Shown one piece after another: positions 19,346 through 27,845 of a stretch of DNA of 64,000 nt. The translations under genes and the position numbers were made by a program. The notes below the pieces were generated by a model. The model was not told where the DNA came from, did no database searches, and saw nothing but the letters and a program-made list of their open reading frames with translations. The first letter of the stretch is position 1, and every line of letters begins with the position of its first letter. This stretch comes from an uncultured Saprospiraceae bacterium (lineage in GTDB: Bacteria > Bacteroidota > Bacteroidia > Chitinophagales > Saprospiraceae), in assembly GCA_937921775.1 (NCBI GenBank), contig CAKZUK010000033.1:106216-170215 (forward strand), read 5' to 3'.

Positions 19346-19416
19346 AGGACGGGAGCGGATTCGAACCGCCGTACAAGGTTTTGCAGACCTCTGCCTAACC
19401 GCTCGGCCACCCGTCC
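19346..19416 (-). tRNA. tRNA-Cys (anticodon GCA)
   Basis: The minus strand folds as a cloverleaf: acceptor GGACGGG/CCCGTCC, D arm with the AGCGGTTAGGC loop, anticodon stem GAGGT/ACCTT around loop CTGCAAA (anticodon GCA), T arm GGCGG-TTCGAAT-CCGCT, and discriminator U. The CCA end is not encoded. There is no long variable arm. It is a solitary tRNA with its own terminator. Confidence 0.95.
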
Positions 19417-19764
19417 TGATTAGAGGCACAAATATAGTGCAATTTTTATATACCAGTCAAGTGCTACAAGCATTTATATTCGAAAATCTTGCCATTATTT
19501 TTAATTCATACGGGGAAAGTCAATTTTCTGCCTCTCTTTTTTTTTAAAAAGTATTTCTCAAACACTAAATCAGCTGATTTTATTTAAAAAATACTGTAAG
19601 ACCGCCCCATAAACCTCCATATCCCTCATAGATTTTGGCTACCATCCTAGGTTTTCTCCTAGAACTCGTTAAATTTGGAAAGTTATTGAGCTTTGTACAC
19701 TAACTAGCTGGATAACTGAACTTGTTAATTAACTCCTTGAATTTCAAAACGAAAACCAACAAAC
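19417..19764. other. Intergenic region upstream of the symporter gene
   Basis: AT-rich region between the divergent tRNA-Cys and symporter genes. It should contain both promoters, but I cannot identify a convincing pair of boxes, and no gene is seen. Confidence 0.4.
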
Positions 19765-21411
19765 ATGGCTATTATTAGTTTTTTAGGGTTTACTATTCTC
19801 GTTGCTGTTATCTCTTACCTAGCAACCAGGAGCACTGACGAACAATCCTCTGAAGGATACTTTCTTGGAGGGCGAAGCTTAACAGCGGGCGTCATTGCAG
19901 GCTCTTTACTACTCACCAACCTTTCTACTGAACAAATTGTAGGACTGAACGGATCAGCTTACCAAAGTGGACTCTCCGTAATGGCTTGGGAAACCTTAGC
20001 AGCTATGGCAATGGTCGTCACCGCACTATTTTTATTACCCAGATATTTGAAAGGAGGATTGACCACAGTCCCCCAATTTCTGGCAGAGCGTTTTGATGTA
20101 ACGACTAAAACGCTAACCTCTGTTTTGTTTCTGACGGGTTATGTAGTGGTTTTACTACCTGTGATTTTGTATTCCGGTTCGGTTGCAGTCAGTGGGATGT
20201 TCGAACTACCAGAGGTATTAGGTGTTTCGGAAACAGCAGCACTTTGGATTTGTGTATGGGGGATCGGAATTATTGGATCTATCTACGCAGTTTTTGGTGG
20301 ACTAAAGGCAGTAGCAGTATCCGATTCGATCAATGCAATTGGACTATTGATTGGTGGAATATTAATTCCTGTTTTTGGATTGAAGATGATTGGAGATGGA
20401 AGTATCATGGATGGAATCAATACGATGATGACTGCTAATCCAGATAAATTTAAATCAATGGGAAGTGAAAGCGATCCAGTTCCTTTTCACACGATCTTTA
20501 CGGGGATGATGTTGGTGCAGTTATTTTACTGGGGAACGAATCAACAGATTATTCAAAGAGCCTTGGCGGCAAAGAACTTAGCAGAAGGTCAGAAAGGATT
20601 ATTACTAGGATCTTTTATAAAAATACTAGGACCACTAATCGTTGTCTTGCCAGGTTTGATCGCTTACCACATGTTTGGTGGTGGTTTGGAAAGTGTAGAT
20701 GATGCTTACCCTAAATTAGTAAACAAAGTGCTGCCAGCGTCTTTATTGGGTTTCTTTGCTGCAGTTTTATTTGGGGCCATTTTGAGCTCATTTAATAGTG
20801 TCCTCAATAGCTCGGTTACTTTATTCGGTCTGGATGTTTACAAACAACATATCAACCCCGCTGCAGACGAAAAAACAGTAGTGAAATATGGTAAGATGTT
20901 CGGAATTGTGCTCGCATTTGCAGCCATGTTTATTGCACCGCTAATTGCGAATGCAGGAAGCCTTTTCACTTACCTTCAAGAAATAAACGGTATTTATAGT
21001 ATTCCTATTTTGACAATTATTTTTGTAGGCTATTTTACTAAAAAGGTACCTGCTATTGCTGCAAAAATTGGATTACTTTCAGGCTCATTGCTGTATATCT
21101 TGAGCCAGTTTATTATGAAGCCAATATTTGTCGATAAGGCAAAAATAGCTGCAGGTGTAACAGACGCAACAGAAAAGTCAGTGCTTGCTGCAATTGAAGG
21201 AAGCGCTTATCCGCACTTCTTAGATGTGATGGCAATTTTGTTTGTACTCAATGTTGTCATCATGTTGATTATCGGAAAGATTAAGCCTAGAGAAGAAGCA
21301 TTTGAGTTGACTTACACCAAACAAGTTGACATCACGCCATTCAAGTATGTAAAAGAATTTGGTATTGCAATTTGTTTAATCGTTATTTCGATTTATTGGT
21401 ATTTTGCATAA
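19765..21411 (+). CDS. Sodium/solute symporter (SSS family, vSGLT-like)
   Basis: The 548-residue protein has about 13-14 transmembrane helices. It carries SSS-family features: GYFLGGRSL (31-39) after the first helix, LLLTNLSTEQIVGLNGSAY (48-66), resembling the substrate-site helix of sugar transporters, and FGAILSSFNSVLNS in the helix that usually holds Na+-site serines. It should use the sodium gradient to import a small organic solute, and the STEQ motif favours a sugar or polyol. The gene stands alone, ends just before a strong hairpin, and is convergent with the histidine kinase gene. The substrate is inferred, not proved. Confidence 0.88.
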   Translation: MAIISFLGFTILVAVISYLATRSTDEQSSEGYFLGGRSLTAGVIAGSLLLTNLSTEQIVGLNGSAYQSGLSVMAWETLAAMAMVVTALFLLPRYLKGGLTTVPQFLAERFDVTTKTLTSVLFLTGYVVVLLPVILYSGSVAVSGMFELPEVLGVSETAALWICVWGIGIIGSIYAVFGGLKAVAVSDSINAIGLLIGGILIPVFGLKMIGDGSIMDGINTMMTANPDKFKSMGSESDPVPFHTIFTGMMLVQLFYWGTNQQIIQRALAAKNLAEGQKGLLLGSFIKILGPLIVVLPGLIAYHMFGGGLESVDDAYPKLVNKVLPASLLGFFAAVLFGAILSSFNSVLNSSVTLFGLDVYKQHINPAADEKTVVKYGKMFGIVLAFAAMFIAPLIANAGSLFTYLQEINGIYSIPILTIIFVGYFTKKVPAIAAKIGLLSGSLLYILSQFIMKPIFVDKAKIAAGVTDATEKSVLAAIEGSAYPHFLDVMAILFVLNVVIMLIIGKIKPREEAFELTYTKQVDITPFKYVKEFGIAICLIVISIYWYFA

Positions 21412-21450
21412 TCAAAAAAAAATCCCGCGGCCTTGTTAAAGGTCGCGGGA
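21412..21450 (-). terminator. Terminator between symporter and histidine kinase genes
   Basis: TCCCGCGGCC (21423-21432) pairs with GGTCGCGGGA (21441-21450). On the minus strand it is followed by a run of T (the A-run at about 21414-21422), so it terminates the FIST/kinase operon and probably also slows readthrough from the symporter. Confidence 0.8.
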
Positions 21451-21474
21451 AATCTGAAAGATAAATCCTTCAGA

Positions 21475-22464
21475 CTATTCAGCTTGAGGTACAATAACTG
21501 AGTCGAAGACCAACTCTTCCAATACAGGCATTTCTGCCTGTGGTATAGTGAAAATAAAAGTAGTGCCTTCCCCTACTTCTGATTCATAGCGAATTTCTCC
21601 TCCATGAATCTTTACACTTTTCTTGCAGATCGCCAGACCGATACCGGTACCCGGACGTTCTATATTGTTTAATCGTTGGAATGGTAGAAAAACCTTATCT
21701 TGATAGGCCTCATCCATCCCCACTCCATTATCGGTGATACTAAATTCCCATGCGTTTTTCAAGGCTCGGCAAGTAATATTGATAACAGGTGTCTTGCCTT
21801 CGGAAAACTTGATGCCATTGCCAATCAAATTTTGAAAAAGTTGCAGCATGCTAGAGCGGTTTGCTTTTAGCTCGAGTTTCGGATTGTCAATAACAATATC
21901 TGCATTCGTTTCATTGATAGATTCAGCGAGATTAAATTTTACTAAATCTATGATGTCAATTATTTTGACTGTTGTAAAATCCTTGTTTTTACTACCAACA
22001 CGAGAATATTCTAACAAGTCTGAAATAACCTCATTCATATGTTGCGCACCAGTCACAATAAAATTGATGAATTGGTCAGCCTCAGGTCCCATTTTGCTGC
22101 CGTAATTTTTTTGAAGCAATTGACCAAAATTAGAGATCGTCCGCAATGGACTTTTCAAATCATGTGATGCGATGTATGCAAATTGCTCCAGTTCAGTAAA
22201 TGAAATTTCGAGCTTTTTCAGGCTTACTTGCAACTGCATAGAATGTTCTTCTACAAGTTGTTTCTGTATTTCTAACTCTTTGATCGTAGCATTGAGTACG
22301 TTTGATGAAATCGTTTTATCGCGTAGCGTTCTATCAAGTTTAAACTCTGATCTACTTAGTTTTTTTTGTAAATCATCAAACTTGCTCAGTAACTCACTTT
22401 TATCGTTTTCATCAATACTAAGTCGACCTATCAGGGAGCTTATACTATTTAGTTCCTCTTGCAT
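21475..22464 (-). CDS. Soluble sensor histidine kinase, partner of the FIST protein
   Basis: The 329-residue protein has no transmembrane segment. A long coiled coil (about 5-95) leads into a HisKA dimerisation domain with phospho-acceptor His101 (ASHDLKSPLR), then an HATPase domain with N box (LIGNGIKFSEG), G1 box (ITDNGVGMD) and G2 box (GTGIGLAICKK). It lacks an own sensor domain. The start lies 7 bases after the stop of the FIST gene, so the two are co-transcribed and the FIST protein is the likely input module. No response regulator is adjacent, so the target is unknown. Confidence 0.92.
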   Translation of the reverse strand: MQEELNSISSLIGRLSIDENDKSELLSKFDDLQKKLSRSEFKLDRTLRDKTISSNVLNATIKELEIQKQLVEEHSMQLQVSLKKLEISFTELEQFAYIASHDLKSPLRTISNFGQLLQKNYGSKMGPEADQFINFIVTGAQHMNEVISDLLEYSRVGSKNKDFTTVKIIDIIDLVKFNLAESINETNADIVIDNPKLELKANRSSMLQLFQNLIGNGIKFSEGKTPVINITCRALKNAWEFSITDNGVGMDEAYQDKVFLPFQRLNNIERPGTGIGLAICKKSVKIHGGEIRYESEVGEGTTFIFTIPQAEMPVLEELVFDSVIVPQAE

Positions 22465-22471
22465 ATAAAAA

Positions 22472-23611
22472 TTATTTTTCCTTCAATATGACCATTACGC
22501 AGGTCTCGTTATGAAATTCACAAGTTCCATTTTTCATATTTCCAATTTCGCCGTAAGCGAAAAAGCCAACCATTGGTGCATTCCAGTAATTATGAATGCC
22601 TTGTATCTCATCTTCAACCATTGGGCCTAAAGCAGTATGCCTTCCTTTGCAAGAAATTAAAAACATAGCGTCTGCTTCAGCTACCTTATCTTTAAGGTGA
22701 CCAAATTCGGCAATCGTTTTTTCAATTACTTCAAAACCTGGAGAAATACTAAATCGGAATTTATCCCCCTCTTTTACACCTCCAGCCATGATGAGTGTAC
22801 GGTTTTTTTCATCAGCAATAAGTGGTGACCGTAATATGGAGTATCCTCCTTCTCGCATAATTTGAAGTGGATACTGTCCACTGATGGTTTCCAGCTTAGG
22901 ACCACCACCTGATAGTTCATTGCCAAAAAAGCCAAAATAATTAATAAACACATCTAGAGCAGGCTTCTCATTAATTGCATGAATGACATTCCCTTCTGAT
23001 TTGGTAATTGTATTTACAATACCAATGGCTTCCCATCCGCTGGTTGCCAAACCTGTTACACTAATTTTTTCAGTGTCAACGACCATGCAAACTAAACCGT
23101 TGTCGGATATCCAATTATTGGAAAAGGCTAAAGTCTTTGTCATCGAAAGATCATCTCCTGCTGCACCACCATAAATTGGAATTTCTTTTCTGGCTCCATC
23201 TTTCATTCCAAAAATGACTTGTTCAGAGTCCATTGCAATACCGCCTGAGAAAACGAAAGCTGCAGGGTTCTCGAAAGAGTCAACAGCAAACTTTCCCATA
23301 GCATGTGCCATTTGATAAGGTGACTGCTCTTCAGTATCAATAGTTTGTATTTTAAAATAACTTGCTTGCATCTCCATGAGTAGTACGACAATACCTTCTT
23401 CGATTACCTTGCCTTTGTGGATTTCTCCAGCTGAACTGCAACCAACAAGATCAATGTTATATCGGCCAAACGCAGAACTGAGATCACTTAATTTGTGACA
23501 TACGGCACTAAATACAATTGCTACGGTCGGTTTAAAACCTTCTGTATGAACTTGGTCAAGTTGGGTATTTAAGGCCTGAATGTTTTTTACGGAAAATGAT
23601 TTTGACTTCAT
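22472..23611 (-). CDS. FIST-domain sensory protein
   Basis: The 379-residue cytosolic protein has a FIST N domain (about 25-215; LVGCSSAGEI near 55-64, GGAAGDDLS in the middle) and a FIST C domain (about 225-370; ending with APMVGFFAYGEIG and CEFHNETCVMVIL). FIST modules are predicted small-ligand sensors, possibly for amino acids, and usually pair with kinases or other output domains. Here the output is a separate kinase gene 7 bases downstream. It starts with ATG. No membrane segment is seen, so the signal should be cytoplasmic. Confidence 0.9.
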   Translation of the reverse strand: MKSKSFSVKNIQALNTQLDQVHTEGFKPTVAIVFSAVCHKLSDLSSAFGRYNIDLVGCSSAGEIHKGKVIEEGIVVLLMEMQASYFKIQTIDTEEQSPYQMAHAMGKFAVDSFENPAAFVFSGGIAMDSEQVIFGMKDGARKEIPIYGGAAGDDLSMTKTLAFSNNWISDNGLVCMVVDTEKISVTGLATSGWEAIGIVNTITKSEGNVIHAINEKPALDVFINYFGFFGNELSGGGPKLETISGQYPLQIMREGGYSILRSPLIADEKNRTLIMAGGVKEGDKFRFSISPGFEVIEKTIAEFGHLKDKVAEADAMFLISCKGRHTALGPMVEDEIQGIHNYWNAPMVGFFAYGEIGNMKNGTCEFHNETCVMVILKEK

Positions 23612-23827
23612 GAGACACTATTTAGTTGATTTGAAAAATTAAATCAGAAGTGACATGGTAAAGGCTAATGGGAGTTAATTAGCATAATGAGAGGAGGTTT
23701 TAACACTTCTATTTCATTCATTAGGATCAAAAAGAATGCCATGAAAAGAAAAGGAACAATCATGCAGATTAGTGACCTAGTTCCGATAAATATTGAAAAA
23801 CAAAAATATACAACAGAAGGATAGGTG

Positions 23828-24658
23828 TTACTCTGTTGGTTCAATTTTAGTCGAAGAAGCAGTGTCGGATTTTTGCTCACTTTTAGATATGACTTCAGCT
23901 GAAGTATTGGAAAGTTTTGCTTCAGTATTTTTAGTAGAAGCTTCATCATCGATTGCTCCAAAAAAGCTGCGATAGAAAAGAATAATGCTAGCAACTCCTA
24001 TGGTGATTGCTGCATCTGCAATGTTAAATACTGGTCTAAAAAATAAGAAGGGCTCTCCGGCGGAGAATGGAAACCAGTCGGGGTAATGTCCTCTAAACAT
24101 AGGAAAGTAAAACATGTCGACTACTTTTCCATAAAGAAAACTGGAGTAGCCACCTTCTGGAGGAAATAAAGTAGCTAGGCCACCATGGAAAGGTGAGGCA
24201 GAAAATATTATCCCGTAAAAAGCACTATCTATAATATTACCTAGTGCTCCTGCAAGAATGAGTGCAAAGCTGGCCAAGAGGCCCATTGATAACTTTAACT
24301 TGATTAAACGGGAAATAAAGTAAATGAGGAAACCAACAGCCAATATTCTAAAAAGGCTGAGTGCTAGTTTTCCATAATCGCCACCAAGCGATAAGCCAAA
24401 GGCCATTCCATTATTTTCTACAAAGTGCAGCATGGCCCAGTCAAGTCCAAATAATGGAATCTCATCGCCATATTCCATATGTGTTTTTACCCAGATTTTT
24501 AACCCCTGATCCAGGAATAATACCAACAGAATTAAGGTAGTAACGAAAATACCAGATTTCTTTTTTAGTCGAGACCAAAGGGTGAGTGCAATTAGTAAAA
24601 TTCCTATGACAATATAAATGATCAAATCTGGCTTTTTTATAAAATAATTGAAAGGCAC
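23828..24658 (-). CDS. lspA: Lipoprotein signal peptidase II (Bacteroidota long form)
   Basis: This enzyme cleaves signal peptides of prolipoproteins in the inner membrane. The two catalytic aspartates are visible: Asp181 in GKVVDMFYFP and Asp215 in FNIADAAITI. The conserved GNIIDS (141-145) and ENNGMAFG (81-88) segments are also present. At 276 residues it exceeds the usual length of about 160: there is an extra N-terminal helix, an insertion of about 25 residues between GNIID and VVDMF, and a 40-residue polar C-terminal tail. Start codon GTG; no in-frame ATG is nearby. It follows the TraR/DksA gene but with a terminator between, so it probably has its own promoter. Confidence 0.92.
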   Translation of the reverse strand: MPFNYFIKKPDLIIYIVIGILLIALTLWSRLKKKSGIFVTTLILLVLFLDQGLKIWVKTHMEYGDEIPLFGLDWAMLHFVENNGMAFGLSLGGDYGKLALSLFRILAVGFLIYFISRLIKLKLSMGLLASFALILAGALGNIIDSAFYGIIFSASPFHGGLATLFPPEGGYSSFLYGKVVDMFYFPMFRGHYPDWFPFSAGEPFLFFRPVFNIADAAITIGVASIILFYRSFFGAIDDEASTKNTEAKLSNTSAEVISKSEQKSDTASSTKIEPTE

Positions 24659-24730
24659 AAAAATAGCAAATATTTGTGAAATCTAAGTTTACTTACTATT
24701 GATCAGTGTTTTGTCTATTGGAGACAAAAA

Positions 24731-24770
24731 AATAGTGATTACGCAAGCTGATAGTTGCATAATCACTATT
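24731..24770 (-). terminator. Terminator after the TraR/DksA gene
   Basis: AATAGTGATTACGCAA (24731-24746) and TTGCATAATCACTATT (24755-24770) form a 16-bp stem with one mismatch. On the minus strand a T run follows. Confidence 0.85.
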
Positions 24771-24795
24771 TTATACAAAGCAAGGAGCTTCGTCC

Positions 24796-25167
24796 TTATT
24801 TACTTTGTTTTGCTGCAATGCTAAGGGTAGCATGTGGAACAGCTCGTAATCTTTCTTTTGAGATCAGCTTTCCAGTTTCACGGCAAATACCATATACCTT
24901 ATTCTGAATTCTAAGTTTAGCATTTTGAAGATGCTGAATATGTTTTTGAATTCTTGATGCCATCGTAGTCATTCGCTCATTCTCAGCTGTTCCAATTCCG
25001 TCATCTAGTCCTTTAACTTTTGAATCAGGATTATTGGCCATTTCTGCTAACTGACTTTTGTAAAACGTAAGTTGGGTATTAGCCTCTTTTAGTTTTCCGT
25101 CGATAAGAACATGAAATTCCTCTAGCTCGCTATCAGAGTAGCGAGACTTAACTGCTTTATTTCCCAT
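24796..25167 (-). CDS. TraR/DksA-family protein lacking the zinc cysteines
   Basis: I chose the ATG at 25167 (MGNKAVKSRYSD) over an in-frame GTG three codons upstream. The 123-residue protein is a coiled-coil hairpin (about 8-85), followed by the family tail YGICRETGKLISKERLRAVP. In classical DksA the tail binds zinc through four cysteines; here only the Cys of YGIC remains, the other positions being Thr or Ala/Ser. This form is common in Bacteroidota. The likely role is binding in the RNA polymerase secondary channel, but that is inference. It is monocistronic, with its own terminator. Confidence 0.87.
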   Translation of the reverse strand: MGNKAVKSRYSDSELEEFHVLIDGKLKEANTQLTFYKSQLAEMANNPDSKVKGLDDGIGTAENERMTTMASRIQKHIQHLQNAKLRIQNKVYGICRETGKLISKERLRAVPHATLSIAAKQSK

Positions 25168-25349
25168 AATAAACACTTTTGTTTGTTTAAAAAAATAGTT
25201 TAATCAATAGGGCTTTCTCAATAGTTTTAGCGTTTAACAAATCATCAAAATTTTTATTTGTTGATGATTTATAGCCACAAAAATACTGAATTTTTACGTG
25301 AAATTCTTCTTTTTATTTGATTTGGCTCCTTTCCCAAACCTTATAGTAC

Positions 25350-27449
25350 TCATTTACAATGAGATACAAAGTTGATTTTATCTGTTACTTTATAACCTAA
25401 TGACACTGCTTTTCTGTAATCCAAACAGGTTCCTGCCTGATTTCCCATGCTCGATTTGGTGGCAGCTCTATACATATATGCTTTTGCAAAACGGGGGCTC
25501 AGCAGTATGGTTTTGTCGAAATCATAAAGAGCAGATTCAGTTGTTTTTATAAATTGGTAGGCCAGTCCGCGGGCAAAATAATACTCATGTTTTTCAATAT
25601 CACTTTCCAGTATAGCTGCGGTAAAGTCGTTGATGGCCTTATTATACGTTTTTAATTCAAACCACATTAATCCCCTTTGGTAATAGCTATTTGCTTGGGG
25701 GTCTAGTCGGATTAAAGCGTTATAATCTTCAATTGCTTTCAGGTAATACCCTTTGTGAGCATTCCATTGAGCGCGACTTAGGAGTAGTCTAGTGTGCTTG
25801 CTGTCAAGGTTTAAACCTGTGTCATAATCTTCTTTGGCACCAAATATATTGCCAGTTCTAAGACGGAGTGTTGCTCTCTCATAGATTACATCTACATCTG
25901 ATGGAGCAAGAGTCAGGTACTGGTCTAATGATAACAAGGCATCTTCGTTTTGCTGTAAAGCCATCAAACACAGCGCTTTTTGCCAATGTATGTTAGCTGC
26001 TTCCTTGTTGTGCCAAAGTGCACTTTCGTAATGCTGAAGCGCTTCTTTATAGTCCTTTGTGTTAAAATAAAAATCAGCTAATTCAATATATTTTTTAGAT
26101 TTTAGTTGATCACTAGATGAATTAGAAATATTATTGTTAGAAATTTCTTCTTCATAAATGGTATTTGTATCAAATTCTTCAGATTCAACAATGGTATTGA
26201 TATCGATGTCGCGATTGATGACTTTTTTAGCAGGAGACTTGGCAGTGAAATCATAATTAGTAACTCCCCTTGCGGTGAACTCTTCGGGTAATTCGTCATT
26301 AGATATGCTTGCTGTTGCAAATTCCTCTTCAGTATTGTCATTTTCTACAAAGTCCTCGTCTTCCCAATCTTCGGATGTTTCCTGAGCAATCCTGCTATTC
26401 CCTAAGTTTTGACGACAGTCAAGGATACGATCTTTTGCTGCAGCATCAGAGGGGTTAAGTGTTACTGCTTGTTCGAAATCTTCGAGTGCATCTCCATACT
26501 CTTTCAACTGAAATAGAGCAAGTCCTCGACCATTGTAGAAGTCTGCGCGATTATTTTTGATGGTGATAGCTTTGTTGAAGTTTTCAAGTGAGATAGCTGC
26601 GTTTCCTTTTGCGTTCTCAACCAGACCAATGCAGTAGTATGCCTCAGCATTGTTGTAATCAAGTTGTGATGCTTTTCTGCAGTCAGCTAGCGCTTTCTCG
26701 TATTCTCCTTGCTTGAGCCAATAGTTCGCTCTGTTGGTGTAGGTATAACTATTTTTATAAATGGAGATGGCGTGATCATAGTCTTGTAAGGCAAGTGCCT
26801 CCAATCCCATTTCATGAAAAGTATTGCCTCTATTATTCAGAGTCTGTTCGTTATTGGGGTCTAGGTCTAATGCCATACCATAATATTCGATAGCACCTTC
26901 TAAATCGTTTTTGGCAAAATAGACATCTCCAATAATTCTGTAAGTTTCAGGATCATTCTTCTCAATTCGCATAGCAGTTTCTAGATCGCGCAAGGCATTA
27001 TTATATTTAGATTGCTCGAGATAAGCCATGCCTCTATTAATGTACATACTAGCTTCAGGTCTTACTTGAATAACAAAATTATAATCAGAGATAGCAGCTT
27101 CGTAGTTTCCTAATAGGTAATGCAGACCACCTCTTTGCTCATAAGCGTCCGTGTCTGCTGGATTTATTTTGAGGACCTTATCAAAATCACTTCTTGACTT
27201 ATGATACTTCTCTATTTCCATAAATGCCATGCCACGGTTATAATAGCATTTTTCACAATTCGCTTCAAGGCTTAAAGCATAGCTGTAATATTCTATCGCT
27301 TTCGCTAAATCACCTTGTTTATGCACTTTTTTGCCGCGTTCAAAATAATCATCAGGAGTATATTGAGCAATTGCCTTTTTACTGCTGGTTAGAAAAATAG
27401 CCAATAGCAAAAAAATAATGCCTTTGAAATAGGTAGAGCTTGAAGTCAT
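25350..27449 (-). CDS. Exported TPR-repeat protein
   Basis: The 699-residue protein has a signal peptide (about 1-28, ending KKAIAQ) and at least fourteen tetratricopeptide repeats in two blocks (about 33-345 and 450-690). Repeats follow the form A-x3-Y-x3-L-x2-P...AYYNRG. A linker of about 100 residues, acidic and low in complexity (DEDFVENDNTEEEF), separates the blocks. TPR solenoids bind other proteins, and export suggests a periplasmic or surface scaffold. No enzyme domain is present. The gene is divergent from the glucosaminidase gene, with 396 bases between the starts. Confidence 0.88.
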   Translation of the reverse strand: MTSSSTYFKGIIFLLLAIFLTSSKKAIAQYTPDDYFERGKKVHKQGDLAKAIEYYSYALSLEANCEKCYYNRGMAFMEIEKYHKSRSDFDKVLKINPADTDAYEQRGGLHYLLGNYEAAISDYNFVIQVRPEASMYINRGMAYLEQSKYNNALRDLETAMRIEKNDPETYRIIGDVYFAKNDLEGAIEYYGMALDLDPNNEQTLNNRGNTFHEMGLEALALQDYDHAISIYKNSYTYTNRANYWLKQGEYEKALADCRKASQLDYNNAEAYYCIGLVENAKGNAAISLENFNKAITIKNNRADFYNGRGLALFQLKEYGDALEDFEQAVTLNPSDAAAKDRILDCRQNLGNSRIAQETSEDWEDEDFVENDNTEEEFATASISNDELPEEFTARGVTNYDFTAKSPAKKVINRDIDINTIVESEEFDTNTIYEEEISNNNISNSSSDQLKSKKYIELADFYFNTKDYKEALQHYESALWHNKEAANIHWQKALCLMALQQNEDALLSLDQYLTLAPSDVDVIYERATLRLRTGNIFGAKEDYDTGLNLDSKHTRLLLSRAQWNAHKGYYLKAIEDYNALIRLDPQANSYYQRGLMWFELKTYNKAINDFTAAILESDIEKHEYYFARGLAYQFIKTTESALYDFDKTILLSPRFAKAYMYRAATKSSMGNQAGTCLDYRKAVSLGYKVTDKINFVSHCK

Positions 27450-27845
27450 GGTGTTCTCAGTTTAATGAATAAGAAATCTTTTTTTACAAAAAGAATAATC
27501 TATTTAATACTCAAATAAATATTTATTTGTTACATATGTAATACTTTTAATAAGTTTTTAAATTTACTTTCCTAGCGTTATTTTCTAGGAAGCGCTTATT
27601 TATCATATAAATACGAATGGCAGTTTTTTTATATGTGTTTGTTGTTTGATACAAATTTGTTTAAAAACTTCCGTCACAGAATTTTATTCTGAAATTGACT
27701 TTTAGACACATTAGGAATGGTTTTTATATAAGTTATTCATAATATAAGTTTTGAACATACTATCGTTGAACTAAATTTTTCAAATAAGCGGGGAAAAGCT
27801 TTTTGATCAGATTTGGCGATACCTACACACTAAAAAACAAACGTT
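27450..27845. other. Intergenic region between divergent TPR and glucosaminidase genes
   Basis: AT-rich. It contains a small inverted repeat, CCTAG...CTAGG, near 27570-27590. I see no gene and no convincing promoter pair. Confidence 0.4.

Noticed and set aside
23665..23994. 109-codon minus-strand frame overlapping the lspA 3' end
   Set aside because: It overlaps the well-supported lspA gene in another frame for half its length and has the hydrophobic composition expected of a shifted reading.
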